Assembly: GCA_017305555.1 (NCBI GenBank)
Contig: JAFKKM010000041.1
Span: forward strand, 1-51,220
Length of the DNA stretch: 51,220 bases
Source: Hyphomicrobiales bacterium
GTDB taxonomy: Bacteria > Pseudomonadota > Alphaproteobacteria > Rhizobiales > Xanthobacteraceae
Direction of reading: 5' to 3'
Shown here: piece by piece, positions 41,951 through 49,865 of the stretch
Layout: each line of letters opens with the position of its first letter
Position numbering within the stretch: position 1 is the stretch's first letter
Program-made: the position numbers and the translations under genes
Notes under the pieces: generated by a model
The model's input: the letters and a program-made list of their open reading frames with translations, nothing else
Told to the model about the DNA's origin: nothing
The model's database searches: none

Positions 41951-43075
41951 ATGCCGATCGATCCCATTGCCTTGTCGCGCGAGTTGATCGCGTTCAACAC
42001 CGTCAACCCACCCGGCCAGGAATTGGCCTGCATTCAGCACCTCGAACGCCTTCTCGCCAGTGCAGGACTGGAGACCGCGATCCAGATATTCAAGCCGGAC
42101 CGCGCCAATCTGATCGCGCGCATCAAAGGCAACGACGGCAAGCCGCCGCTGTGCTTCACCGGCCATGTCGACACCGTGCCGCTCGGCAACGCACCGTGGA
42201 GCGTCGATCCGTTCGCCGGCGAGATCATCGACGGCAAGCTCTACGGCCGCGGCAGCACCGACATGAAGTGCGGCGTCGCGGCGTTCGTCGCCGCGGTCTG
42301 CAATACCGCCGATCAACTTAAGGGCAGCGGCGGCGTGATGCTGGCGATCACTGCCGGCGAGGAGATCGGTTGCGAAGGTGCATTCGAAATGGCCAAGGCC
42401 GGTACTCTCGGCAAGGCCGGCGCGCTGGTGGTGGCGGAGCCCACCTCGAATGTCGCGGTGGTCGGCCACAAGGGCGCACTGTGGCTCAAGCTGATCACCA
42501 AGGGCGTCACCGCGCACGGTTCGATGCCGCATCTCGGCGTCAACGCCGCCTACAAGGCGGCACGCGTCATCGCGTTGCTGGAGAAATTCGAATTCAACGT
42601 CGCGCCGCATCCGCATCTCGGCCCGCCGACGCTTAACGTCGGCACCGTCCATGCCGGGCTCAACACCAATTCGGTGCCGGATCGCGCCGAGATCGGCCTC
42701 GATATCCGGAGCATTCCGGCGCTGCCGCACGAGCGCATCAAGGAACAACTCGCCGCCGAACTCGGCGACGAGGTCGAGATCGAAACCATCGTCGATGTCG
42801 GCGCGGTGTGGAGCGAACCGACGACGCCGTGGATCAAGCACGTGGTGAAAAGCGCCGAAGACGCGCTCGGTGAAAGTTTCGGCGCGGCGCCGCGCACCGC
42901 GCCTTACTTCACCGACGCATCGGTGCTGACGCCGGCACTCGGCAATCCGCCGACCATCATTCTCGGGCCGGGTGAAGCCGGCAAGGCGCACCAGACCGAC
43001 GAATACTGCGCAGTCGATCTGATTCACAAAGCTACCGACATCTATGCGAAGCTGGCGGCGGACTGGGTGCGTTAG
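41951..43075 (+). CDS. M20 metallopeptidase (ArgE/DapE-like deacylase)
   Basis: A 374-residue enzyme with the co-catalytic zinc site of M20 hydrolases: H72 in GHVDTVPLG, D104 in GRGSTDMKCG, E137 and E138 in TAGEEIG, and the C-terminal KAHQTDEYCA histidine. The dimerisation domain is present (HGSMPHLGVNAAYKA). It is of the acetylornithine deacetylase / succinyl-diaminopimelate desuccinylase kind and cleaves an N-acyl amino acid. It stands alone, so it is more likely a salvage deacylase than the lysine-pathway DapE. Confidence 0.88.
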   Translation: MPIDPIALSRELIAFNTVNPPGQELACIQHLERLLASAGLETAIQIFKPDRANLIARIKGNDGKPPLCFTGHVDTVPLGNAPWSVDPFAGEIIDGKLYGRGSTDMKCGVAAFVAAVCNTADQLKGSGGVMLAITAGEEIGCEGAFEMAKAGTLGKAGALVVAEPTSNVAVVGHKGALWLKLITKGVTAHGSMPHLGVNAAYKAARVIALLEKFEFNVAPHPHLGPPTLNVGTVHAGLNTNSVPDRAEIGLDIRSIPALPHERIKEQLAAELGDEVEIETIVDVGAVWSEPTTPWIKHVVKSAEDALGESFGAAPRTAPYFTDASVLTPALGNPPTIILGPGEAGKAHQTDEYCAVDLIHKATDIYAKLAADWVR

Positions 43076-43112
43076 AGATCTGATTTCGCTTCATCAGAAA
43101 GCCTACCCTATC

Positions 43113-43196
43113 GTCATTGCGAGCGAAGCGAAGCAATCCAGAAAGCCACACAGCAAGGACTGGATTGCTTCGTCGCTCACGCTCCTCGCAATGACG
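43113..43196. repeat. family D palindromic repeat
   Basis: GTCATTGCGAGCGAAGCGAA then GCAATCCAGA, closing with GGATTGCTTCGTCGCTC and CTCCTCGCAATGACG. Between convergent genes. Confidence 0.9.
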
Positions 43197-43208
43197 ATTT
43201 ATCCCGCT

Positions 43209-44174
43209 CTAATATCCGCGCGTCACGTCCACCACGTTCTGCAACGGCTCGCCCGCCTCGAAACGCGCGATCTGTTCGGCGACATAGGCCGAGATCGCAT
43301 CGGGATCGGTGTCGGCGGCGTTGTGCGGCGTGATCACCACACGGGGATGCGACCATAGCGGGCTATCCGCCGGCAACGGTTCGATCTCGAACACGTCGAG
43401 CGTCGCCGCGCGGAGAGTGCCGTCGTCGAGACATGACAAGATGTCGGCCTCGACCTGCAGGCCGCCGCGCCCCGCGTTGATCAGCACCGGCCCGCCGAGC
43501 GGCGAATTGCGCGCGAGCCGTTCGAACAGCCCTCGATTCAGGATGTGGCGCGTGTCCGCCGTCAGCGGCAGCAGGCACACCAGAATGTGGGTCTTCGCCA
43601 GAAACGACGCGAGGCCGTCGCGGCCGCTGAAGCATTCGACACCCTCGATGGTCTTGGCGCTGTTGCTCCAGCCCACCACGCGAAAGCCGATCCGGCGCAG
43701 CACCTCGGCCGCGTCGCGACCCAAGGTGCCGAGGCCCATGATTCCGACGGTCACCGCGCCGGCGGACCATTGCGCGCCGGGCTGCCACAGCTTGCGCGAC
43801 TGATTGTCGCGCAGTTCGAGCTGCTGGCGGTGATGCATCAGCACATGCAGCACGACATATTCGGTCATGCGGCCGGTAAGATCATCCACCGCGACGCGCA
43901 CCACCGGCACCTTCGGCAGGCTCGGGTCCGCCATCAGAGCATCGACACCGGCGCCGAGATTGAAAATGACCCGCAGATTGCGGAATGCCGCCAGCACACC
44001 CGGTTGCGGTTTCCATACCGCGGCATAATGCACGTCGTCCGGATCGGCGATCTGATCCGGCAACAGCACCACCTTGCGGCCGCCGCCGACGGCATTGAAG
44101 CGCGCGACCCAGCGCTGCGGCGACCAGTTGTCGGCGCCACCCTGAATCGACAGTACGAGAGTGCCTTTGCTCAT
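43209..44174 (-). CDS. D-2-hydroxyacid dehydrogenase, GhrA-like glyoxylate/hydroxypyruvate reductase
   Basis: A 321-residue NAD(P)-dependent reductase. The nucleotide motif is GIMGLGTLGRDAAEVLRRIG; active-site residues are the arginine in LINAGRGGLQ, glutamate in DVFEIEPLP and histidine in VITPHNAA. The N-terminal part (LVLSIQGGADNWSPQRWVAR) resembles GhrA. It would reduce glyoxylate or hydroxypyruvate in the cytoplasm. The start MSKGTLVLS at 44174 is used; the frame continues upstream without support. Confidence 0.88.
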   Translation of the reverse strand: MSKGTLVLSIQGGADNWSPQRWVARFNAVGGGRKVVLLPDQIADPDDVHYAAVWKPQPGVLAAFRNLRVIFNLGAGVDALMADPSLPKVPVVRVAVDDLTGRMTEYVVLHVLMHHRQQLELRDNQSRKLWQPGAQWSAGAVTVGIMGLGTLGRDAAEVLRRIGFRVVGWSNSAKTIEGVECFSGRDGLASFLAKTHILVCLLPLTADTRHILNRGLFERLARNSPLGGPVLINAGRGGLQVEADILSCLDDGTLRAATLDVFEIEPLPADSPLWSHPRVVITPHNAADTDPDAISAYVAEQIARFEAGEPLQNVVDVTRGY

Positions 44175-44400
44175 GCGCGCGCCATTGTCTGTTCGATGAT
44201 TTGGTAAACGGTGGGAACCTGCGTGTGCTGCAACGCGCCAACGCCGCAAGAAATGCAAACTAGCTCTTGCAAATAGGCTACCGCAAGCCGACGCTGTTGT
44301 GGCACGATGGGCTCCCGCGCCGCGCACCGTGGCGCGAGGCACATCGACAATCGCGCTGCCGTCGCGCACCACGCGGCGGCGGAGCAAGGACCCGCAAATC

Positions 44401-44877
44401 GTGATCAAGGCTTCCGATATTCTCATTGCCCGACGCGCCGATACCAAGGCTCGCGCCGATTTTCCGACTTGGCGGATGATGGCCAAGCTCAACGCCATCA
44501 GCTCGCTGTCGAGCGAGGCGCAGGCGTTTCTGGCGGACTACGAGAAGCGGCTCAAGCAAATGAGCGAGGCCGAGGCGACCGAAGCCACCATTCAGGCGAT
44601 CTATCGCAGCTACTATGCCGAAATGGGCGGCGCCGGCACCGCCCCGGACGCCAGCATCGCCCATCCCAAGGGCGTGCCGCCGGCCGCCCCGGTCAACGAC
44701 GGCCCACGCGCCGCCCCCAACACGCCCCCGGACAACGTCATTGCGTTGCAGCAAGCGCGCCGTGCGCAGCAGGCCAAGCCGGCGACCGCCGCACCGGCGC
44801 AGAAGCCCCGCCTGCCGGTGGCACTGATCTTCATCTGCCTCATCGTCATCACCGTCGGACTTCGCTACCTGCTCTAG
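44401..44877 (+). CDS. tail-anchored hypothetical protein
   Basis: A 158-residue protein of unknown family. The N-terminal helical part (ADFPTWRMMAKLNAISSLSS, then EAQAFLADYEKRLKQMSEAE) is followed by a Pro/Ala-rich linker (about 80-130) and one C-terminal transmembrane helix (LPVALIFICLIVITVGLRYL), giving a cytoplasmic protein anchored at its tail. The start is a GTG at 44401; an upstream in-frame start at 44299 lacks support. It is upstream of an acyl-CoA synthetase but separated by 140 bp. Confidence 0.65.
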   Translation: MIKASDILIARRADTKARADFPTWRMMAKLNAISSLSSEAQAFLADYEKRLKQMSEAEATEATIQAIYRSYYAEMGGAGTAPDASIAHPKGVPPAAPVNDGPRAAPNTPPDNVIALQQARRAQQAKPATAAPAQKPRLPVALIFICLIVITVGLRYLL

Positions 44878-45017
44878 GCTGGCCCGGCGACTGCCGCGGC
44901 TCCACCGGACGACGCGGGATGCTGTCCGCATTTTGACTTCACATTCCCGATGCGTGGGCGGACCATGGTTCGCTGCGTTTCAATAATCGACTCAAGACAC
45001 GACAAGGACGAACGACG

Positions 45018-46622
45018 ATGGGCTGGTCGAACATTCCCCTTCCCGCCATGCAGATCGAGGCCCACTTCGGCGACCGCCTGATACCGGTGTTTCAAGAGCG
45101 CCCGCGCAGCGTCTGGGAGATGATCGCGGCGGCAGGACAACGCAATCCGGACGGCGAAGCCATCGTGTTCGGCGACGAGCGGCTGACCTGGCGCGAAACG
45201 GTGCGGCGATCTTCCGCCATCGCCGCCGGCCTCAAGGATCTCGGCCTGCAACCGGGCGACCGCCTTGCGGTGCTGGTCGGCAATCGTACCGAATTCGTAT
45301 TGGCGCTCTATGCCGCAGCCCAACTCGGCCTGATCGCGGTGCTGCTCTCGACCCGGCTGCAAAAGCCGGAAGTCGCCTACATGCTGACCGACTGCGGCGC
45401 GGCGGCCATCATCTACGACACTACGCTTGCCGACCGCCTGCCGGATGCCGGCGACGTGCCCGACCTGCGCCATCGCATCGCGGTGGGCGACGCGGCCGGG
45501 ATGACCACGCTTGCGCAACTGGCGAAAGGGTCGCCGCTCGCCGCCGCCGCTCCGGTGGTCGAGGACGACACCGCGATGATCATGTACACGTCCGGCACCA
45601 CCGGCCGCCCAAAGGGCGCGATGCTGTCGCACAGCAACGTCATTCATTCGTCGATGATCTACGAGGCGTGCATGGAGCTGACACCGGCCGACCGTTCGAT
45701 CGCGGCGGTGCCGCTCGGCCACGTCACCGGCGTCATCGCCAACGTCATGGCGATGGCGCGCTGCGCCGGTGCGCTGATCATCGTCGCCGAGTTCAAGGCC
45801 GCCGAGTATCTGCGAATCGCCGCGCGGGAGCGCGCGACGCAGACCATCATGGTGCCGGCGATGTATAACCTCTGTCTGCTGCAAGCCGATTTCGACAGCT
45901 ACGACCTGTCGTCGTGGCGGATCGGCGGCTTCGGTGGCGCGCCGATGCCGATCTCCACCATCGAGAAGCTGGCGCAGAAGATTCCCGGCCTGAAACTGAT
46001 CAACGCCTATGGCGCTACCGAGACAACGTCGCCCTCGACCATCATGCCGCCCGCCTTCACCGCGACGCATATCGACAGCGTCGGCCTGCCCTGCCCCGGC
46101 GCGACCATCGTGGTGATGGACGACGCGGGGCGCGAGGTTCCGCGCGGCGATGTCGGCGAATTGTGGATTCACGGCGGCTCGGTGATCAAAGGCTACTGGA
46201 ACAAGCCGGACGCAACGGCTGAGAGTTTCACCGGCGGCTTCTGGCATTCCGGCGATCTCGGCTCCATCGATGCCGAGGGCTTCGTGCGCGTGTTCGATCG
46301 CAAGAAGGACATGATCAATCGCGGCGGCCACAAGATCTATTCGGCAGAAGTGGAATCGGTTCTCGCCGGTCACGACGACGTGGTGGAAAGCGCCATCATC
46401 GCCAAGCCCTGTCCGGTGCTGGGCGAGCGCGTTCACGCCGTCGTCGTCACGCGCAATCCGGCGCTCGATATCGCCGCATTACGTGCCTGGTGTGCGGCGC
46501 GGCTGTCCGACTACAAGGTGCCCGAAACCGTCACCGTCAGCACCGATCCCCTCCCGCGCAACGCCAACGGCAAGGTGCTGAAAAAACAATTGCGCGAAGT
46601 GCTGTTGCGCGAGTTGGCTTAA
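45018..46622 (+). CDS. acyl-CoA synthetase (AMP-forming)
   Basis: A 534-residue ANL ligase: MIMYTSGTTGRPKGAMLSHS (P-loop), LINAYGATETTSPSTIM, WHSGDLGSIDAEGFVRVFDR (hinge) and the catalytic lysine in LPRNANGKVLKKQLR. It is closest in style to medium- or long-chain and aryl FadD-like enzymes; substrate is unknown. It is transcribed alone, with a family B repeat just downstream. Confidence 0.92.
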   Translation: MGWSNIPLPAMQIEAHFGDRLIPVFQERPRSVWEMIAAAGQRNPDGEAIVFGDERLTWRETVRRSSAIAAGLKDLGLQPGDRLAVLVGNRTEFVLALYAAAQLGLIAVLLSTRLQKPEVAYMLTDCGAAAIIYDTTLADRLPDAGDVPDLRHRIAVGDAAGMTTLAQLAKGSPLAAAAPVVEDDTAMIMYTSGTTGRPKGAMLSHSNVIHSSMIYEACMELTPADRSIAAVPLGHVTGVIANVMAMARCAGALIIVAEFKAAEYLRIAARERATQTIMVPAMYNLCLLQADFDSYDLSSWRIGGFGGAPMPISTIEKLAQKIPGLKLINAYGATETTSPSTIMPPAFTATHIDSVGLPCPGATIVVMDDAGREVPRGDVGELWIHGGSVIKGYWNKPDATAESFTGGFWHSGDLGSIDAEGFVRVFDRKKDMINRGGHKIYSAEVESVLAGHDDVVESAIIAKPCPVLGERVHAVVVTRNPALDIAALRAWCAARLSDYKVPETVTVSTDPLPRNANGKVLKKQLREVLLRELA

Positions 46623-46636
46623 ACAGCTTCACAAGC

Positions 46637-46767
46637 GTCGTCCCCGCGCAGGCGGGGACCCATAACCCCTGACAATCGACGTTCGCACGGCTGTCCACCA
46701 AAGATCACGAGCGCTGCCCGTATCACCAGCGACACGGCGTATGGGTCCCCGCCTGCGCGGGGACGAC
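46637..46767. repeat. family B palindromic repeat
   Basis: GTCGTCCCCGCGCAGGCGGG then GACCCATAACCCCTGAC at one end and ATGGGTCCCCGCCTGCGCGG then GGACGAC at the other. Follows the acyl-CoA synthetase. Confidence 0.9.
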
Positions 46768-46809
46768 GCTGGAGATGGAGCCGTGTCCAGCGAAGCGACG
46801 GCTTATCCC

Positions 46810-46890
46810 GTCATTGCGAGGAGCGAAGCGACGAAGCAATCCAGACTCTTAAAAGAAAGACTGGATTGCTTCGCTTGGCTCGCAATGACG
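46810..46890. repeat. family D palindromic repeat
   Basis: GTCATTGCGAGGAGCGAAGC at one end and ACTGGATTGCTTCGCTTGGC then TCGCAATGACG at the other. Separated from the family B copy at 46637 by 42 bp. Confidence 0.9.
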
Positions 46891-46917
46891 ATTCATATCG
46901 ATCGGCGAGCGTTCACT

Positions 46918-48738
46918 TCACCGCACCCGCTTCACCGGCGCCGACAGCCGGTCGGTACGGTCGCGTTCGGTAAGGTCGACCACGGTGGCCATCGGCGCGA
47001 TCAGTTCATAGACGTAGCTGACATCGGTGAAGTAACGTTTGGCGCTGCCGCCGAGCGCTTCCGGCGCGACGCGATCGAGCAGGATCGTGCCGAACTCGCT
47101 ATCGTCGCGGCGGGTGGCGGCGCTGGTGTTGAACTCCTCCCAGCGAAAATGGAAGATCGCGTCGCGCGGATCGCCTTCCACCGTCCACTGCGCAACGACG
47201 TGCGGATGCTTGCCAACCAGCGACAGCCCCTCATCGGTGTGCGATGCCAGTTCGAAGAACAGCAGCGACAGGCTCTGCGCGGCGCGGGCGCTGACGGAAA
47301 TATCCGGCCCATTCACGGTGATGCGGTCGGCGTTGGGAATGGCGCGCGCCTCGAACAGGCCCTTGAGCGGCACGCCCTGCCAGCGACTATCGCTGAGCAG
47401 CGACACCACGTTGGACATCGCGTGGATACGCCCGATCAGAAGATCGCGCGCGACGTCGATATCGGCGCCGTGCCGCATGGTGCGGGTGACGATCGATTGG
47501 ATCACCGCGAGAATATTTTTGACGCGATGATTGAGTTCGTCGATCACCGCCGTCAGCCGGTGCTCGAAGCCGATCCGCATCCGGATTTCGCGGCTCATGC
47601 GCACGTTGTTGTAGGCGATGTAGCCGAACAGCCCGCAGATGATCGCGGTGAGCGCGAAGCCGATCGCCGCCACCACCGCCGCCAGTTCGAGCGCGCGCTG
47701 TTCGACATTGGTTTTGGCGTAATAGGCCAGTTGCCAGTCGCGCCCGCCGAAGGTGACGGTGCGCACGACGGGCGGCGGCGCCGGGCTGCCGTCCTCGGTG
47801 GTGCGCACCTGCGGCCGCGCGACGACGCGGTCGTTCGCATCGACGATCAGTTCGCTGGCGCTGCCGGCGGAGCTGCGCAACGCGACGGAGAACAGCGACA
47901 TTTCGTCGTTGGTCAGCATCAACGGCGCGAGTTCATAGGAAAAGGTGATGAAGCCGATCGGCTGCCCGGTATTTTCCTGCAACACCGGCGTCGCCAGCAC
48001 CACGCCGACCGGGCCGTTCGGCCGCAACAGCGGCAGCGGCGCGGAGGCCGCCGGCTGCTTCTTCTCCAGCGCCTGCCGCAACATCGCCTTCAGCACCGGC
48101 TGATCGTCGAGCGCGCGCCCCGGGAATCCCTCGGTTTCGCCGTTGCGCGGCTCGACATCCATCAGCACGTCGAGCGGCCCGTTGAGCACGGCGGGATCGA
48201 GCGGCTTGTCATTGAAACTACGTATCTGCGGTTTCGGGAAGCCGGCGCTTTGCAACTCGGCTTGCGCCTGCGGCAGTTCGCCCGGCTGCAACCGCGCGAT
48301 CCAGCCCGCCACCATGAAATCGGTCTTGAAGGCGTAGATCGAGGTGCGCAGCGGCTTCAGCATATTGGCCTTGGTCACCGTGGGCGAATGAAACAGCCCG
48401 GAGGAGACCCGCGCCAGCAATTCGCGCTCGGTGAGGCGATCCTGGACCAGGCTGGCACTGACATCGATGGCACGCGACAGCGCGATGCGGTTGACGGTGA
48501 GTTCCTGTTCATGGGCGCGATATGCGGCGAGGCCAGACAGCGCCATCCCCAGCAGCGCGATCAATCCAATGATGACCCCCAGCCTGACCACGCGCTCACT
48601 CGAAAATGAAATCGATCGAAAACCGTCCGCCGCGATATCGACCGGCCGGAGGACGGCACCCCTCCGGCGGAGCCTGCCGGCATGATGCCGGGCGCAGCCG
48701 AGCCAAGTTGGAATGATGACAACCATGCGACGCGTCAA
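46918..48738 (-). CDS. CHASE-type sensor histidine kinase of the HWE/HisKA_2 group with altered N-box
   Basis: A 606-residue membrane sensor: short N-terminus, transmembrane helix (about 52-73), periplasmic CHASE-like domain (about 80-345), second transmembrane helix (about 354-376) and a HisKA_2/HWE region with phospho-acceptor H404 in DELNHRVKNILAVIQSI. The ATP-binding N-box, usually HELATNAAKYGAL in HWE kinases, reads FELASHTDEGLSL (about 495-507): the magnesium-binding asparagine is replaced by H500. The G-box region (FGTILLDRVAPEALGG) is still recognisable. The kinase may therefore be inactive or use a different chemistry. No response regulator is adjacent. The start at 48738 is a TTG; an ATG 12 bp downstream is possible. 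Confidence 0.83.
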   Translation of the reverse strand: MTRRMVVIIPTWLGCARHHAGRLRRRGAVLRPVDIAADGFRSISFSSERVVRLGVIIGLIALLGMALSGLAAYRAHEQELTVNRIALSRAIDVSASLVQDRLTERELLARVSSGLFHSPTVTKANMLKPLRTSIYAFKTDFMVAGWIARLQPGELPQAQAELQSAGFPKPQIRSFNDKPLDPAVLNGPLDVLMDVEPRNGETEGFPGRALDDQPVLKAMLRQALEKKQPAASAPLPLLRPNGPVGVVLATPVLQENTGQPIGFITFSYELAPLMLTNDEMSLFSVALRSSAGSASELIVDANDRVVARPQVRTTEDGSPAPPPVVRTVTFGGRDWQLAYYAKTNVEQRALELAAVVAAIGFALTAIICGLFGYIAYNNVRMSREIRMRIGFEHRLTAVIDELNHRVKNILAVIQSIVTRTMRHGADIDVARDLLIGRIHAMSNVVSLLSDSRWQGVPLKGLFEARAIPNADRITVNGPDISVSARAAQSLSLLFFELASHTDEGLSLVGKHPHVVAQWTVEGDPRDAIFHFRWEEFNTSAATRRDDSEFGTILLDRVAPEALGGSAKRYFTDVSYVYELIAPMATVVDLTERDRTDRLSAPVKRVR

Positions 48739-48783
48739 TGGTTCCCGCCCCGCCGTAACGGCGGAGCGGCCCGACGCGCGCGG

Positions 48784-49083
48784 TCAGAATTTTTCGACAG
48801 TCGCCCCGGAGATGATCTCGATCTCGGTCGGCGACGCCTTCAATGGCGCCGACAGCGCCCGCCATGTCTTCATGTGCGGCGCGCGTCCGTGGGCATTGAG
48901 GTCCTCGCGCGAGGCCCAGCGCTCAACCACCACAAACAGGTTGGGATCATGGATGCTGGCGTGGTTCTCGTAGGAGATGCAGCCCTGCTCCTGCCGGGTG
49001 GCGGCGACGCAGTCCTTGGCGCCGGCGAGATAGGCGTCGCGGCCTTCCGGCTTCACCTGGGTGGTGGCGATGACGTAGATCAT
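48784..49083 (-). CDS. ABM-domain monooxygenase-like protein
   Basis: A 99-residue ferredoxin-like antibiotic-biosynthesis-monooxygenase (ABM) protein: MIYVIATTQVKPEGRDAYLA, then GCISYENHASIHDPNLFVVV and ERWASREDLNAHGRAPHMK. Such proteins are usually small dimeric quinol- or heme-related monooxygenases. It is a diverged copy of the next gene, with only an 11-bp gap, and is read second. Activity unknown. Confidence 0.85.
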   Translation of the reverse strand: MIYVIATTQVKPEGRDAYLAGAKDCVAATRQEQGCISYENHASIHDPNLFVVVERWASREDLNAHGRAPHMKTWRALSAPLKASPTEIEIISGATVEKF

Positions 49084-49094
49084 GGGCACACTCC

Positions 49095-49394
49095 TTAACG
49101 AACGTCGACCTTGGCCGGGGTGATGATCTCGATCTTGGCCGGCGCGCTCAGGCACTTGACGGCGATGCGGCCGAACGCCCGCATGTGGTCGCTCTTGCCA
49201 TGCGGCCCCATCGCCTCGACGCTCTCCCACTGCTCCACGAACACCATCCGGGTGGGGTCGGTGACGCTCTCGTGCATGTCGTAGGCGACGTTGCCGGGCT
49301 CCTGGCGGGTGGCGGCGATGCAGGCCTTGGCGCCCTCGATGAGTTCGGCGCGCATTTCAGGCTTCACGGTCAACGTGGCAACGACATAGATCAC
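49095..49394 (-). CDS. ABM-domain monooxygenase-like protein (tandem copy)
   Basis: A 99-residue ABM protein with the same layout as its neighbour: MIYVVATLTVKPEMRAELIE, GNVAYDMHESVTDPTRMVFV, EQWESVEAMGPHGKSDHMR. Read first, with the second copy 11 bp downstream. Two different ABM subunits could form a heterodimer or a tandem active-site pair; ABM proteins are normally dimers. Confidence 0.85.
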   Translation of the reverse strand: MIYVVATLTVKPEMRAELIEGAKACIAATRQEPGNVAYDMHESVTDPTRMVFVEQWESVEAMGPHGKSDHMRAFGRIAVKCLSAPAKIEIITPAKVDVR

Positions 49395-49432
49395 GGCATT
49401 CTCCCAAGCGTTTGGTTCGTCGAGGCGACATT

Positions 49433-49506
49433 AGAGCGTTTTCGAGCGAAGTGGATACCGGTTCGCGCAAAGAAAACGCGTCGAAAGAAAAATCTAGAAC
49501 ATGATC
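49433..49506. repeat. family E repeat, diverged
   Basis: Begins AGAGCGTTTTCGAGCGAAGT then GGATACCGG, and ends TCTAGAACATGATC. Resembles the GAGCATGATC element at 39476-39545 in its ends and in the CCGGT/ACCGG core. Confidence 0.55.
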
Positions 49507-49728
49507 GCAACGCGTGGGAGCACCTTTTCAGCAGGTCAACGTGCCGATCGCGCGGGTCGGAAAACGCCGTAAGGGATCATGCCATTAAGCGGAATTTCCG
49601 GAGCGCGGAACAGCGGCACGGAGGCGGCCCGGCCACTTTGACCTTGAATCCGCCGCGATGCTGCGCCATATGAGCGCCACGACCCGTTAGAATCATATCA
49701 CTGGGTCCCAGCGAGCCGCGTGTTCTGG

Positions 49729-49750
49729 GCCGATAACCATATCGGCTTTT
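49729..49750 (+). terminator. hairpin with T-run in the helicase leader
   Basis: GCCGATA-ACCA-TATCGGC followed by TTTT: 7-bp stem with a short T-run, about 115 bp before the helicase start. It could be an attenuator in the leader or an isolated terminator. Confidence 0.4.
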
Positions 49751-49792
49751 GGCTTGCCCCTTCAGCCAACAAAACCGACGCCCCAAACACGC

Positions 49793-49809
49793 GGGTGTCT
49801 CAGACACCC
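49793..49809 (+). promoter_or_regulatory. hairpin near the helicase start
   Basis: GGGTGTCT-C-AGACACCC, a near-perfect dyad about 57 bp before the TTG start. It would form a stable stem of at least six base pairs in the leader transcript, a possible target for the helicase itself. Confidence 0.35.
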
Positions 49810-49865
49810 CGCCGCTCCGGACGTGCATCGTCGGGCGCTTGCTTTTATGTAGAAAGAACTATCTT

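Larger units (their letters stand above)
49395..49865. other. intergenic region upstream of the DEAD-box helicase
   Basis: 471 bp without a convincing gene. It contains a family E repeat (49433-49506), a terminator-like hairpin (49728-49750) and a second hairpin (49793-49809). It probably carries the helicase promoter and a long 5-prime leader. Confidence 0.65.

Noticed and set aside
18425-46890. Many copies of long inverted repeats taken as a possible CRISPR array or insertion sequences
   Set aside because: Copies are dispersed between genes, not regularly spaced, have no spacers, and encode no transposase; they behave as extragenic palindromic repeats.
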